This document shows, piece after piece, positions 7,667 to 17,101 of a DNA stretch of 64,000 nucleotides (position 1 is the stretch's first letter; each line of letters opens with the position of its first letter). The stretch covers positions 86,001 through 150,000 of the forward strand of contig SUXD01000002.1 in the NCBI GenBank assembly GCA_015061145.1, read 5' to 3'. Origin of the DNA: Bacteroidales bacterium. Lineage in GTDB: Bacteria > Bacteroidota > Bacteroidia > Bacteroidales > Paludibacteraceae. The notes below the pieces were generated by a model. That model was not told the DNA's origin. It worked only from the letters and a program-made list of their open reading frames with translations, and did not search any database. A program made the translations under genes and the position numbers.

Positions 7667-9424
7667 TTAAAACGACAGCACCATTCCTGCCATAAAGTTG
7701 AAGCGCTGGCTGTTGTATCCGTACCATATATGATAGTTTTGGGCAAGGATATTATTAAGTTTGGCATAAAACGAAAGCCAGCTGTTCAATTCATAAACTC
7801 CCTCAAGATTGATGTCAAAAACAGGGTCTAATTTCACTGCTTTTTCATCAGCGCCCTTTGCATATCTTGCACCATACATATATGCATTGAGCGCAAGTCG
7901 GATATCGTCATTGACACGATAAGTGGCGCTCAAATCTATTTTCCAGTCGGGACGATGCCACGCTTTCGCCTGCTCGTCAAGCGCCCAATGGTAATAGTTA
8001 CCTTCGAGCATCACCTCCACACGCTTCTGCCAGTTGTAGGCGAGCGCCGCTCCTGCAGTAAGCAGGTTCACATTGTCTTTGACAAAAGAAAAGGTATTGT
8101 CGTAAGCATAAAAGTTATTGACTGTATCTGCATGATTGACGAAGAAATAATCGTCCTGCAACATTTTATATCCTGCAGAAACATTAAAAATCAAGTCATT
8201 ATATATCTTTGTTTTAAAACCAATAGAAGCATCTATAGGAACATAAGTGTTCTCCACTTGACAATCGGGGCGGAAGTAACGGTTTTCCTCAAAGACACGC
8301 TTCATTGTGTTATTCTTCAGATCGCCGGTCACGTTGGCATAAAAGTAGAAAATATCACGCACCAAAGCCACCTTTGCATCCACATCAGGCGAGAAGGCTA
8401 CAGAAGGTTCTCTATTGAAAGTAAACGCACCTTTAAAGCCTATTTTCACATGCCAGGTCTCACCTTTAATTCTATAAAAAGGCGCTACGCGCAAAATGCC
8501 ATACGAATCGAACTGTTCTTCGGGCATATTGCTGAAAAACGGACCATTAGCAGCCGGCGAATTATAAACAACACCTTCAAATTTAAAGTCGCTGCCAATA
8601 TCATATCTGTCGCGGCTGCGATTCAGCCCGCCGCTTATATTCATCCAGTGCTCCGACAAGCCCGTATAAGTCTTCGTAAGGTCGTAACCTGCATTTGCAT
8701 AATAATCAATGGCAGCCACACGCTTATTGGAAACGATGCCGGCACTGAAACTAAAGAAATTATGCGCATCACGATTGTGCCGAGGACGCAAGTCGACACC
8801 AACAACCGCATTCTCTTCATCGCCATACAGCACATCGTTTTTCAGACTGTCCAACCCATAATAATTAAAATCGTTGCGTGCATACGAGGCGTCAAGCGAG
8901 AACTGCAACGGCACAAAATTCTTTTCAAATCCCAGAGCCAGACTGTTAGTCATATTTTTGGCGCGCACTTTTTCGTCGTTGTCAAGTTTCACTTTCCCAA
9001 ACGATGACAGATGGTTGTAAAACACATCGAAAAGCATATCGTTCTTACGAACAATGGGAGCATAAAAATCGCCAAGGAATGAAGTGTAATTTCCTGCACC
9101 TATGCGTGCATAACCTTCGCGCAAATATTGCTGCTGCCTGATTTTCTTAATGGTAGCGGCAGGCAGTTGCCTTAAATCGAACTGCGCGCTCTCAAGAGGC
9201 GTTGTCCACGAGTCGTAGTTCACTTCCACTTTCGACGGCTGTTCTGAAACTTCCGGTTTTGGCAATGTGTTTATTTTGCCTGCATCTTTAATTTTCGGAG
9301 TGTATTCTCGCACAATGTCGATATCGCGCGTAAAAACAGTATCGGCATCAACAGACTGCGCCGAAACAACAGGGACAAACAATGTCGCGCAAAGCGGCAG
9401 AATTATTTTTCTATAGCTCTTCAT
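7667..9424 (-). CDS. outer-membrane beta-barrel protein (TonB-receptor-like barrel, no plug)
   Basis: 585 residues from the ATG at 9424, giving the signal peptide MKSYRKIILPLCATLFVPVVSAQS; the open frame extends 12 codons further into the TPR gene but that start would lose the signal peptide position. After a short periplasmic segment rich in proline (DIVREYTPKIKDAGKINTLPKPE), the chain is a series of amphipathic strands ending in the aromatic C-terminal FNFMAGMVLSF, typical of outer-membrane barrels. It resembles the barrel of TonB-dependent receptors, but I see no plug domain. Overlaps the upstream TPR gene by 14 nt, so the two are probably translationally coupled and may work as a pair. 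Substrate unknown. Confidence 0.75.
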   Translation of the reverse strand: MKSYRKIILPLCATLFVPVVSAQSVDADTVFTRDIDIVREYTPKIKDAGKINTLPKPEVSEQPSKVEVNYDSWTTPLESAQFDLRQLPAATIKKIRQQQYLREGYARIGAGNYTSFLGDFYAPIVRKNDMLFDVFYNHLSSFGKVKLDNDEKVRAKNMTNSLALGFEKNFVPLQFSLDASYARNDFNYYGLDSLKNDVLYGDEENAVVGVDLRPRHNRDAHNFFSFSAGIVSNKRVAAIDYYANAGYDLTKTYTGLSEHWMNISGGLNRSRDRYDIGSDFKFEGVVYNSPAANGPFFSNMPEEQFDSYGILRVAPFYRIKGETWHVKIGFKGAFTFNREPSVAFSPDVDAKVALVRDIFYFYANVTGDLKNNTMKRVFEENRYFRPDCQVENTYVPIDASIGFKTKIYNDLIFNVSAGYKMLQDDYFFVNHADTVNNFYAYDNTFSFVKDNVNLLTAGAALAYNWQKRVEVMLEGNYYHWALDEQAKAWHRPDWKIDLSATYRVNDDIRLALNAYMYGARYAKGADEKAVKLDPVFDINLEGVYELNSWLSFYAKLNNILAQNYHIWYGYNSQRFNFMAGMVLSF

Positions 9425-12400
9425 TTTCTTGCTGGATATTTTCATTTTCGTCTGTAACATCTATGATGATGGATTTTTTCTCACGCATTTCTATCTCGTT
9501 CAGCCGTACCGAAATCATTTCCTGAATAGACTCGTCCTGCGTATAGTTCTCTTTCAAGCTCAAAAGATATTGCTTGGCCTGGAAATCGTCGTTTCTGCTG
9601 AGATAAATATCAGACAACAACACAAAGCAACGCGCCAGCCAATAAGGATACGGTGTGTTCTTGTCGATAAAATCGAAAATAATTTTCTCTGCTTTCTCGC
9701 TGTCGCCATTCATGAAATAATAATTGGCAAGCAAGTAATTGCTCTCTGCGCCATAGGCGTGACGGGTTTCGTACGAAAGTTCTGCAAGGTCAGGCACTGC
9801 CGAAGCCTGGTCGTCAAGCGCAATATAGGCCTTGGCGCGTCTGTATCGTACTTCGCGCGCCACCTCAACATCTATTCTTGGGTCGGTTATCATTTCATCA
9901 GCAATAGATATCACTTGCACATTATCATCCAAAAATGCAGAACAACGAAGCACACCCAGACGAGCCGCCAGCAAATCTTCATATTCTTCCGACATAAGTT
10001 TCAGTTTTTTGAAATACTGCAAAGCCTCACCGTAATTCTTCTCGTCATAACAGATTTCGGCCAAGCGCGACACAATAATTTTCTCGTAAGGCGAAGGCGA
10101 CTGTGCCATGCTCATATAAACTTTTTTAGCTTCTGTACGGTTATTCGTCGCATAATAACAATCAGCCATGCTGAATGCCGCCTTTTGCGCATAAACGCCA
10201 TTCGGGAATTTGTTCAGATAAGTCTTGAAAGATTGCGCGGCATCCAAAAGATTGCCCATGAGGTATTGTCTTTCGGCCACCGTATAATACAAGGAATCTT
10301 CGCGTTCTGCAGTAACATTCTCCTGACGACCTATCTTCTTCATATAAGCGGTATAGGCATCCAGATTGTTAGTCTGTACATAGCATTTTTCCAGCGATTC
10401 GATAGCCGTAGCCGCTTCTTCGCTGTTTGGATAATGCGACACCACAAGCTTATATGTTTCAATAGCCTCTTCGTAGCGGTTTTGGTTGTAATAAAGCATG
10501 CCTTTCTGCAACATGCCTTTGCGTGCCAGACTGCTAGTAGGATAGGCATCATAGAGTTTTGTGTAAGCCTCGCGCGCCTTTTCATAATTTTCCAGCATCA
10601 TATAAGAATGTCCTATTTCATACATTGCGTCATCGCAATACTCTGATTTCGGGAAATTTTCGGTCAGCTGCAACAAGGTGGAAATCTTTCCGTTGTAATC
10701 TTTCTGCAACCCTTTGACAAAAGCCTGCTGAAATACCGAATAATCTGTTCCTGTCTGTTTCGTATCGGCAGCTTGCGTGTAATATTTCTGCGCCGAAGCA
10801 AACTCACGGTTAATGAAGTAGCAGTCACCGACTCTGTTTTCGGCATCGATATAAGTCGCCTTTTTGTGATTGCTCTCTATGTTCAGATATTTGAGGAAAG
10901 ACGACAGTGCCGATTCGTATTTCTTTTCGTTGAAGTATGCATAACCTATATTATAGTATGCCAGATTGAACTCTTTAGTCGAGCGTGCGCCCGCCGACAT
11001 CAAAAATGCCTCGTAATCGGTGCGGCACTGCGCATATTTTGCTTGCTTGTAATAACAATCGGCACGCCAATATCTGGCTTGCGCAGCAGTTTTCGGATCG
11101 TACGACGCATAGGCCAGCGACTGAGTGAATTTGTCAGCCGCTTCTTCGTATTTTCCTGCCACAAAAGAGTTTATGCCCATATTGTAGAGCACGCGCTGCT
11201 TCGCTTCATAAATTTTAGGCGAGGGGCGCTTGATTTTTTCTATTGATTGATAGGCTGCCTCATAATTGTTTGTAGTCAGATAAACCGACACCAGATAGTT
11301 GTAAACCTCATCCGTCCGTTTCGAATCGGGATATTTCTCCAGGAATTTCTCAAATGCCTTTACCGATTCGTTAAACGGAGAGAACGACAGTTCGTATGTT
11401 GCCAAAGCGTAATTGTACAACGCCTCTTCCTGTATTGTTTTGTCATAATCCATCAATGAAGCACGTTCGAAAGCCATTCGTGCCTGTGCCTTCTCGTTCA
11501 TTTTCAGATAGCAGATGCCCAAATGCAAAAATGCGTTCTGCGACATTTCGTCATCCTCGGTAGTCGTTTTCGACAGACTTTTTACTGCATTGTCGCAATC
11601 GCCCTCGTTGTAATACGAAATTCCGAGCAAATACATTTCGTTGCGCACCACTTGGGGCGCTTTTGCTTGATATTTCGACAGATATTCTATCGTTTTTTTG
11701 TAGTCTTTGCGCTGATAGTAGCATTCACCCAATATCCTGTAAATCTCGAGATTGTTCTCATTATTCGGGTTTTTCTTGAGCAAATCCTCCGCCAGAGGCA
11801 TCAATTCGTCATATTTCTTTTGCTGATAGTAAATCTGCACAATATAATATGGCACAAAATCCTTGTATTCGGGGTCGTCTTTCACTTTCAAGAAACCGGC
11901 CAGCGCCTTTTCGTAATGCTTTTGCGTATATTCTGTATATGCGTAATAATAATTTGCCGCACTTTCGTATTTAGTGTGCTGTCCAATCAACTTGCCGAAA
12001 TAATAGCGGCTGTTCGGATAATCTTTCAACTGCAGCAGCGTATAGGCATAACGAAATTCGTAATCGTAGCGGGCGTTGCCTAACAGTTTAGACTCGTTCA
12101 CTTTCGCAAACCAAAGTTTCGCCTCCTTAAAATTGCGCTGTTCGTAAGTGAGTGTTCCCAACATGAACGCTGTCTGGTCGTAAAATGACGTATAAGAATA
12201 GTCATCCATATACGCTTTCAGCATATAATAAGCGTTGTCATTGCGCAATTCGTAAGCGTTAGCCGCCAGCAAATACATCGTCTCCTGCACTGTCTCCGAA
12301 AGCGGTTTGTCCGACAATTCGAGGTACTTTTCCAACGAATTCGACGAGGCCGCATATTTTTTCTGCGCGTGAAGCACTTTCCCCTCATTGAAATATCTTT

Positions 12401-12482
12401 GTATATCCGTATATACATTGGTTTGTTGCGCATACAAACCGCCAATGCAAAACAATGATAAACCTATAATTACTTTTCGCAT
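9411..12482 (-). CDS. large exported tetratricopeptide-repeat protein
   Basis: 1023 residues. Signal peptide MRKVIIGLSLFCIGGLYAQQ, then more than twenty TPR-like helical pairs through nearly the whole length, with recurring A-x-x-x-Y-x-x-A-x-x-x-(F/Y) patterns such as YEEAIETYKLVVSHYPNSEEA and NYEKAREAYTKLYDAYPTS. The acidic C terminus (DVTDENENIQQENEEL) follows the last repeats. A periplasmic scaffold role is the natural reading, perhaps for the barrel encoded immediately downstream, with which it overlaps by 14 nt. Such long TPR proteins beside a barrel are common in Bacteroidota; their partner is usually unknown. Confidence 0.88.
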   Translation of the reverse strand: MRKVIIGLSLFCIGGLYAQQTNVYTDIQRYFNEGKVLHAQKKYAASSNSLEKYLELSDKPLSETVQETMYLLAANAYELRNDNAYYMLKAYMDDYSYTSFYDQTAFMLGTLTYEQRNFKEAKLWFAKVNESKLLGNARYDYEFRYAYTLLQLKDYPNSRYYFGKLIGQHTKYESAANYYYAYTEYTQKHYEKALAGFLKVKDDPEYKDFVPYYIVQIYYQQKKYDELMPLAEDLLKKNPNNENNLEIYRILGECYYQRKDYKKTIEYLSKYQAKAPQVVRNEMYLLGISYYNEGDCDNAVKSLSKTTTEDDEMSQNAFLHLGICYLKMNEKAQARMAFERASLMDYDKTIQEEALYNYALATYELSFSPFNESVKAFEKFLEKYPDSKRTDEVYNYLVSVYLTTNNYEAAYQSIEKIKRPSPKIYEAKQRVLYNMGINSFVAGKYEEAADKFTQSLAYASYDPKTAAQARYWRADCYYKQAKYAQCRTDYEAFLMSAGARSTKEFNLAYYNIGYAYFNEKKYESALSSFLKYLNIESNHKKATYIDAENRVGDCYFINREFASAQKYYTQAADTKQTGTDYSVFQQAFVKGLQKDYNGKISTLLQLTENFPKSEYCDDAMYEIGHSYMMLENYEKAREAYTKLYDAYPTSSLARKGMLQKGMLYYNQNRYEEAIETYKLVVSHYPNSEEAATAIESLEKCYVQTNNLDAYTAYMKKIGRQENVTAEREDSLYYTVAERQYLMGNLLDAAQSFKTYLNKFPNGVYAQKAAFSMADCYYATNNRTEAKKVYMSMAQSPSPYEKIIVSRLAEICYDEKNYGEALQYFKKLKLMSEEYEDLLAARLGVLRCSAFLDDNVQVISIADEMITDPRIDVEVAREVRYRRAKAYIALDDQASAVPDLAELSYETRHAYGAESNYLLANYYFMNGDSEKAEKIIFDFIDKNTPYPYWLARCFVLLSDIYLSRNDDFQAKQYLLSLKENYTQDESIQEMISVRLNEIEMREKKSIIIDVTDENENIQQENEEL

Positions 12483-12507
12483 AATCTATGATATTGTTAT
12501 TTAGACA

Positions 12508-13113
12508 TCATTTTTTATTAAAAATATATCCTAAAGAAATTCCCACTTTGTTGGGGTACCATTCGGCGGAACCATTCCACGGATCGGGCGGGTTGTCGTT
12601 CTCGTGCCCCTCAGGATACATCATTATTTCGTTATTCGTATCATATCCATTATAGTAACTCCACATTCTCGACCAACTGAGAAATGCGTCAAATATCCAT
12701 CTCTCGGCAAAAATTTTCTCGTAGCCCACGCTCAAGCCGAGCATGGCGCCTGCCCCTTTGGCATAACCTGTATTGAAACGGAGTTTACCGTGTTCGATAT
12801 ATGGTTTGGAAATTTTAAACATCTGCATTCCTGCATTGGCACCGAAATATACGCCATTGAAATGCCCTTTCAAATGCCAGCGGTATTCGGTCATCAGAAT
12901 GCCGAAGTTCATTTTGTGTCCATTCACCGATTTCCACGGAGAATAAACAACTTCCGTCTGCAATGTGGACTTGGGTGACAAGGCGAATTCCACCGACGGA
13001 TTCACCAACCCGACGCATGCGTAAAAAGCGTTGAGTTTGGCAGCCATTTCGACTTGCGACTGCCCTCGCAGCACGCACAGCAACAAAAAGAATATCAAAA
13101 GGCTGCGTTTCAT
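12508..13113 (-). CDS. DUF3575-type outer-membrane protein
   Basis: 201 residues with the signal peptide MKRSLLIFFLLLCVLRGQSQ. Recognised as DUF3575 from the layout of the barrel: an N-terminal AKLNAFYACVGLVNPSVEFAL strand, then VYSPWK, TEYRWHLKGHFNGVYFGANAG, and a C-terminal GISLGYIFNKK strand. Small porin-like barrels of this family are common in Bacteroidales, sometimes linked to fimbriae; no fimbrial genes are here. Its ATG overlaps the ribD stop by 4 nt (ATGA), so it is the second gene of a ribD-led transcript, with the TPR protein and barrel following. Confidence 0.82.
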   Translation of the reverse strand: MKRSLLIFFLLLCVLRGQSQVEMAAKLNAFYACVGLVNPSVEFALSPKSTLQTEVVYSPWKSVNGHKMNFGILMTEYRWHLKGHFNGVYFGANAGMQMFKISKPYIEHGKLRFNTGYAKGAGAMLGLSVGYEKIFAERWIFDAFLSWSRMWSYYNGYDTNNEIMMYPEGHENDNPPDPWNGSAEWYPNKVGISLGYIFNKK

Positions 13114-14162
13114 CCTTCGTTCAGATATCTCCTTATCACATTATTGCCGAATTTCTTCTCTGACACCATTTTGGAAGATGGCACATGCGGAGCCAGAATC
13201 CCTTCGTCTATCTGCAAAGCCTCGTTCGTTTCTACCCTTATCTCGTCCCACAAATTCTGACGGAGGAAGCTGTTGTGAGTCGCTGTACCGCCTTCCACAA
13301 TCAACGAAATGAGATTTTCGTCATACAACGCATCAAGCACCTGACGAAAAGGATTATCACTGAAATTTATCTTTTTATAAGTCACATTCGGCATCGGTTC
13401 GGCATCTTCCTGTTCGGTGAACACAATGGTACGAACCGTACCATCGAACAAATGGTAAGTCGTAGGTATTTTCAGCAAGCGGTCGATCAAGATACGCACA
13501 GGACTCGGTCCTTCGCAATAGCGCACTGTCAGGCGCGGATTGTCGAGCATGGCAGTTGTTGTGCCCACTAATATCGCCGTTTCTTCTGCACGCATACGAT
13601 GCAAATCTATTTTTGTCTCCTCGTTGGAGATTTGAATTGGTTCATCGTCAGCCGAAATGCGTTTCCCGTCCACAAAGCCATCGGCAGATTGCGCCCATTT
13701 CAGCGTGATGTACGGACGACGTTTAGTGTGGAAGGTGAAAAAACGTTTGTTCAAGTCTTTGCATTCGCGTTCCAAAACGCCACAAAGCACCTCTACACCT
13801 TTATCTTTCAGAAGCTCCATGCCGCTTCCGTTCACTTTGGCGAATGGGTCTTTGTTGCCAATTACCACACGCGGGATGCCTGCCTCCGCAATTGCCAGAG
13901 CGCAAGGAGGCATCTTGCCGTAATGCGAACACGGTTCCAAATTGACATACATGGTAGATTGCTTCAATAGCGCCTTATTCTCTACAGAAGCGATAGCATT
14001 GACCTCGGCATGCGCCTCGCCGAATTTCTGATGATAGCCGCTGCCTATCACTTCACCATTGCATACAATCACCGCACCAACCATCGGATTGGGGGCCACA
14101 TAGCCCATTCCTTTTCGGGCCAGCTCGATGCACAAACGCATGTATTCTTCTTCAGATGCCAT
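13110..14162 (-). CDS. ribD: bifunctional riboflavin biosynthesis deaminase/reductase
   Basis: Performs the deamination and the ribose reduction that turn the GTP cyclohydrolase II product into 5-amino-6-ribitylaminouracil phosphate for riboflavin. 350 residues from ATG 14162 (MASEEEYMRLC); the 21 upstream codons in frame lie in the prmC promoter region and are not needed. The N-terminal cytidine-deaminase-like domain has zinc ligands His51 in HAEVNAI, with Glu53 as the catalytic acid, and Cys78 and Cys87 in the PCSHYGKMPPC motif. The C-terminal reductase domain starts near RRPYITLKWAQSADG and includes SLIVEGGTATHNSFL. Divergent from prmC with 21 bp between start codons. Confidence 0.95.
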   Translation of the reverse strand: MASEEEYMRLCIELARKGMGYVAPNPMVGAVIVCNGEVIGSGYHQKFGEAHAEVNAIASVENKALLKQSTMYVNLEPCSHYGKMPPCALAIAEAGIPRVVIGNKDPFAKVNGSGMELLKDKGVEVLCGVLERECKDLNKRFFTFHTKRRPYITLKWAQSADGFVDGKRISADDEPIQISNEETKIDLHRMRAEETAILVGTTTAMLDNPRLTVRYCEGPSPVRILIDRLLKIPTTYHLFDGTVRTIVFTEQEDAEPMPNVTYKKINFSDNPFRQVLDALYDENLISLIVEGGTATHNSFLRQNLWDEIRVETNEALQIDEGILAPHVPSSKMVSEKKFGNNVIRRYLNEG

Positions 14163-14183
14163 TTTTTTTATATTTTTGTGTCT

Positions 14184-15050
14184 ATGAAAACTATTCAACA
14201 CTGTTTTGACTATGTCCGTCATCATCTCGGTAATTTGTACTCCCCCTCCGAGGTAAGACAGATTGCCTTCGCGCTTGTGGGCGAAGCCGCTTCTTTGTCT
14301 CTCGCCGAAATGCTAATCAACAAAGATACAAAATTATCAGATATACAAGTAAAAAAAATCGAATCATTTACGAACAGAATGCAAAACGGTGAACCTTTGC
14401 AGTATATTCTTGGCAGCACCGACTTTTGCGGACTGCATTTTGAAGTGAACCAAAACACCCTCATCCCGCGCCCCGAAACATCCGAGCTCGTAGATTGGAT
14501 AGTCCGCGAGAACAAACTCCCAAATCCCCAAATAATAGATATCGGAACAGGAAGCGGATGCATTGCCATTTCGCTGAAATCAATGATTTCATCGGCAAAA
14601 ATTACCGCTATAGACATATCATGTGAAGCACTCGAAGTAGCACGACGAAACGCGGAAAGAAACGCCGCAAGCATTCGGTTCATAGAGGCTGACATACTGA
14701 ACGAATCAGAAAAAATCGGCGGCACATACGACATCATTGTCAGCAACCCGCCCTACATCCGCGAATGCGAAAAGGGGCAAATGGAGAGAAATGTAGTGGA
14801 CTATGAACCGCACAAGGCTCTTTTTGTGCCCGACGGCAAACCGCTTCTGTTCTACGAGGTCATCAGTCGTTTCGGAACAGAAAGGCTCAACCCGAACGGC
14901 AGGATTTTCTTTGAGATTAACCAACTTTTCGGCAGAGAGGTATGCGACATGCTGAAATATTTGGGTTACAAAGACATCGAACTGAAAAAAGACTTCTATC
15001 AAAACGACAGAATGGTATGCGCAACATTATACAAATCACAACAAAACTAA
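14184..15050 (+). CDS. prmC: peptide chain release factor N5-glutamine methyltransferase
   Basis: Methylates the glutamine of the GGQ motif in RF1 and RF2, both encoded in this window. 288 residues from ATG 14184; the frame is open to 14010, but that part is antisense to ribD and not conserved-looking. The SAM-binding motif is DIGTGSGCIAISLK (about residue 118) and the substrate-glutamine motif is VSNPPYIRE (about residue 187). The N-terminal helical domain ends with FCGLHFEVNQNTLIPRPETSELV, the usual PrmC lead-in. recX follows 21 nt downstream. Confidence 0.95.
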   Translation: MKTIQHCFDYVRHHLGNLYSPSEVRQIAFALVGEAASLSLAEMLINKDTKLSDIQVKKIESFTNRMQNGEPLQYILGSTDFCGLHFEVNQNTLIPRPETSELVDWIVRENKLPNPQIIDIGTGSGCIAISLKSMISSAKITAIDISCEALEVARRNAERNAASIRFIEADILNESEKIGGTYDIIVSNPPYIRECEKGQMERNVVDYEPHKALFVPDGKPLLFYEVISRFGTERLNPNGRIFFEINQLFGREVCDMLKYLGYKDIELKKDFYQNDRMVCATLYKSQQN

Positions 15051-15071
15051 ACTGTTTCTAATTTTTATGCC

Positions 15072-15530
15072 ATGAAATCGGAGAATTACGAGAAAAACTT
15101 GCAAAAGGCCGCCACACTATGCTCGGCAAAAGAATGTTGCACAAATGATATCCGCCAAAAGCTCGTCACCTACGGCAGCAGCGATGACGAAACCGAAAAA
15201 ATAGTGCAGTATCTCACCAAAGAGAAATTTATAGACGACCAGCGATTCACTATAGCATACGCTAAAGACAAATTCCGTTTCGGGAAATGGGGAAAGACAA
15301 AAATCGGATACGCGCTTCGGATGAAGAAAATTGCCGATGAAATGATAGAAAATGCGCTAAACATGATACCCGAAGAAGAATATGCAGAAACGCTGCTCAC
15401 CTTGCTGCGTGAAAAAAAGAAAAGCGCCAAGTTCAAAGACGACTATGAGCTCAGAGGCAAACTGTTCCGCTTCGCTGCCAGCCGAGGGTTTGAAAGCGAA
15501 ATCATATTGCAAACACTAAAAAACATCTGA
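15072..15530 (+). CDS. recX: regulatory protein RecX
   Basis: RecX-family inhibitor of RecA filaments. 152 residues, normal length, all-helical with three tandem three-helix units. Recognisable pieces are CSAKECCTNDIRQKLVTYG at the N terminus, then YLTKEKFIDDQRFTIAYAKDK and KWGKTKIGYALRMKKIA. recA itself is not in the window. Follows prmC by 21 nt and is probably in the same transcript. Rich in charged residues, no signal sequence. Confidence 0.9.
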   Translation: MKSENYEKNLQKAATLCSAKECCTNDIRQKLVTYGSSDDETEKIVQYLTKEKFIDDQRFTIAYAKDKFRFGKWGKTKIGYALRMKKIADEMIENALNMIPEEEYAETLLTLLREKKKSAKFKDDYELRGKLFRFAASRGFESEIILQTLKNI

Positions 15531-15649
15531 ACAAAGTTTATTTGCATCACTATTCATGCAAATTTCGTTTTTCTCTCTAAAAGAGCGCGCCTTTAGGCAT
15601 AACCTCCGAATTATTTTGTATTTTTGCCAGAATTCAACAAGAAACGACC

Positions 15650-17092
15650 ATGAGAAAAACATTTATCCTCATCTGCACCATTTGCGCGACAGTTTTTTCA
15701 GCGTACTCGCAACGCCCGCTGGAGCAACTATGGCAAAAAATAGACACACTGCCAGCCACCCGTCACGCCCAAATAGGTTTCGTTTGCAGGAACACCGCCA
15801 CAGGCAAAACTGTAGCGGAACTAGCGCCACACAAGACCTACACGCCTGCATCGGTCACAAAGGTTGTCACCACAGCCACCATTCTCGATATGCTCGGGGC
15901 CGACTTCAAATTCCAGACATGGATTGAGTACGACGGCACTATAGATGCAGAAGGCACGCTGAACGGAAACATCTATGTGCGCGGCGAAGGCGACCCCACT
16001 ATCGGTTCGTCATACTTTCGCGACTCACTGCTTTTCTTGAAAAAATGGAGAGCGGAAGTCGCCAAACTCGGCATCAAGAAAATAAACGGAAGCATTGTGG
16101 CCGAAACGGGCTTGTACGACGACATTGTAGTGTCGCCGCTATGGATGGGCGAGGACATTGGCACATACTACGGCGCAGGGGTTTACGCACTTTCGTGCTA
16201 CGACAATACAGAATATGTCACCGTGAACACCAAAAACGGCAACTTGTCGCTGTTTCGCATTACGCCTAAACTTAACGACACAGACACCTTGCAATGTTGC
16301 GTGAATGTAAGTCGCCGGGCCACAAAAAACGATGTATATCTAGCCGGAGAGCCTGGACTTGGGACACGCTTTTTACGCGGTGAATTGCGCCCATATCTCG
16401 ATAACATGACTTTTAAATGCGACATAGCAAACCCGCCGCTTCTGTTGGTCAATTCGTTCAAAAAAGAATTGGAAAGCGCAGGCATCAAAGTACAGCGCGA
16501 GTGCAGCGTGGCAAGGACGAAAGGCAGCGCCAACCGCCAACCGATATACATTCACCTGTCGCCAGCGTTGAGCGAAATCATACGCTCGACAAACGTCAAC
16601 AGCAACAACAACTTTGCCGAACATCTGTTCAAACACCTTGCGCTGCAAAACGACAGTGTGGCGTCTTTTGAACGCAGTGCCGAAAATCTGTTAAAATACT
16701 GGAAAGGAAAAGGGATTGATACTTCCGCCGCATTTATGTATGACGGTTCGGGACTAACACCGAAAAACGCATTTTCGCCAGATTTCATCGTAGATATTTT
16801 ATCTCACATGAAAAACAACAGCAACTATGCTGAAGCCTTTTTCAAATCGTTGCCCGTTGCAGGGAAAGAAGGCACTGTCGCCAATCTGCTCAACAATTTC
16901 GCCGCGCAAAACGCATTTCATGTGAAAAGCGGAAGTTTCAGAAATGTGCAATGCTACGCAGGATATTTCACAAAAAACGGACAAACCTACGCTTTCTGCA
17001 TTATGGTAAACAACTTTTACGGGCAAAGAGCAAAAATAAGGCAAATCATCGAAGAAATTCTGAAAGAAACCTATTCTCAAACTAACAATTAA
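15650..17092 (+). CDS. dacB: D-alanyl-D-alanine carboxypeptidase/endopeptidase (PBP4 type)
   Basis: Periplasmic serine peptidase of family S13 that trims or cuts peptidoglycan cross-links. 480 residues with the signal peptide MRKTFILICTICATVFSAYS. The three active-site motifs are present: SxxK as S68-V-T-K71 in TPASVTKVVTT, SxN in NSNNNFAEH, and KTG-like KSG in FHVKSGSFRN. The typical inserted domain lies between the first two. A TATTTTTG element (15619-15626) just upstream fits the -7 box of a Bacteroidota promoter, with only a weak -33. metH follows 9 nt downstream. Confidence 0.94.
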   Translation: MRKTFILICTICATVFSAYSQRPLEQLWQKIDTLPATRHAQIGFVCRNTATGKTVAELAPHKTYTPASVTKVVTTATILDMLGADFKFQTWIEYDGTIDAEGTLNGNIYVRGEGDPTIGSSYFRDSLLFLKKWRAEVAKLGIKKINGSIVAETGLYDDIVVSPLWMGEDIGTYYGAGVYALSCYDNTEYVTVNTKNGNLSLFRITPKLNDTDTLQCCVNVSRRATKNDVYLAGEPGLGTRFLRGELRPYLDNMTFKCDIANPPLLLVNSFKKELESAGIKVQRECSVARTKGSANRQPIYIHLSPALSEIIRSTNVNSNNNFAEHLFKHLALQNDSVASFERSAENLLKYWKGKGIDTSAAFMYDGSGLTPKNAFSPDFIVDILSHMKNNSNYAEAFFKSLPVAGKEGTVANLLNNFAAQNAFHVKSGSFRNVQCYAGYFTKNGQTYAFCIMVNNFYGQRAKIRQIIEEILKETYSQTNN

Positions 17093-17101
17093 AAACATTC
17101 C

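Noticed and set aside
7955..9007. 350-codon open frame on the plus strand across the barrel gene
   Set aside because: Antisense shadow; no signal, no domain, and the minus frame has a clear signal peptide and barrel pattern.
9429..10646. 405-codon plus-strand open frame across the TPR gene
   Set aside because: Translation is a hydrophobic, cysteine- and arginine-rich jumble; the TPR frame on the other strand explains the region.
14010..14183. Upstream extension of prmC
   Set aside because: Antisense to ribD and unlike PrmC; ATG 14184 gives the family N terminus.
17093..17101. Cobalamin riboswitch before metH
   Set aside because: Only 9 nt separate dacB and metH, too short for one.
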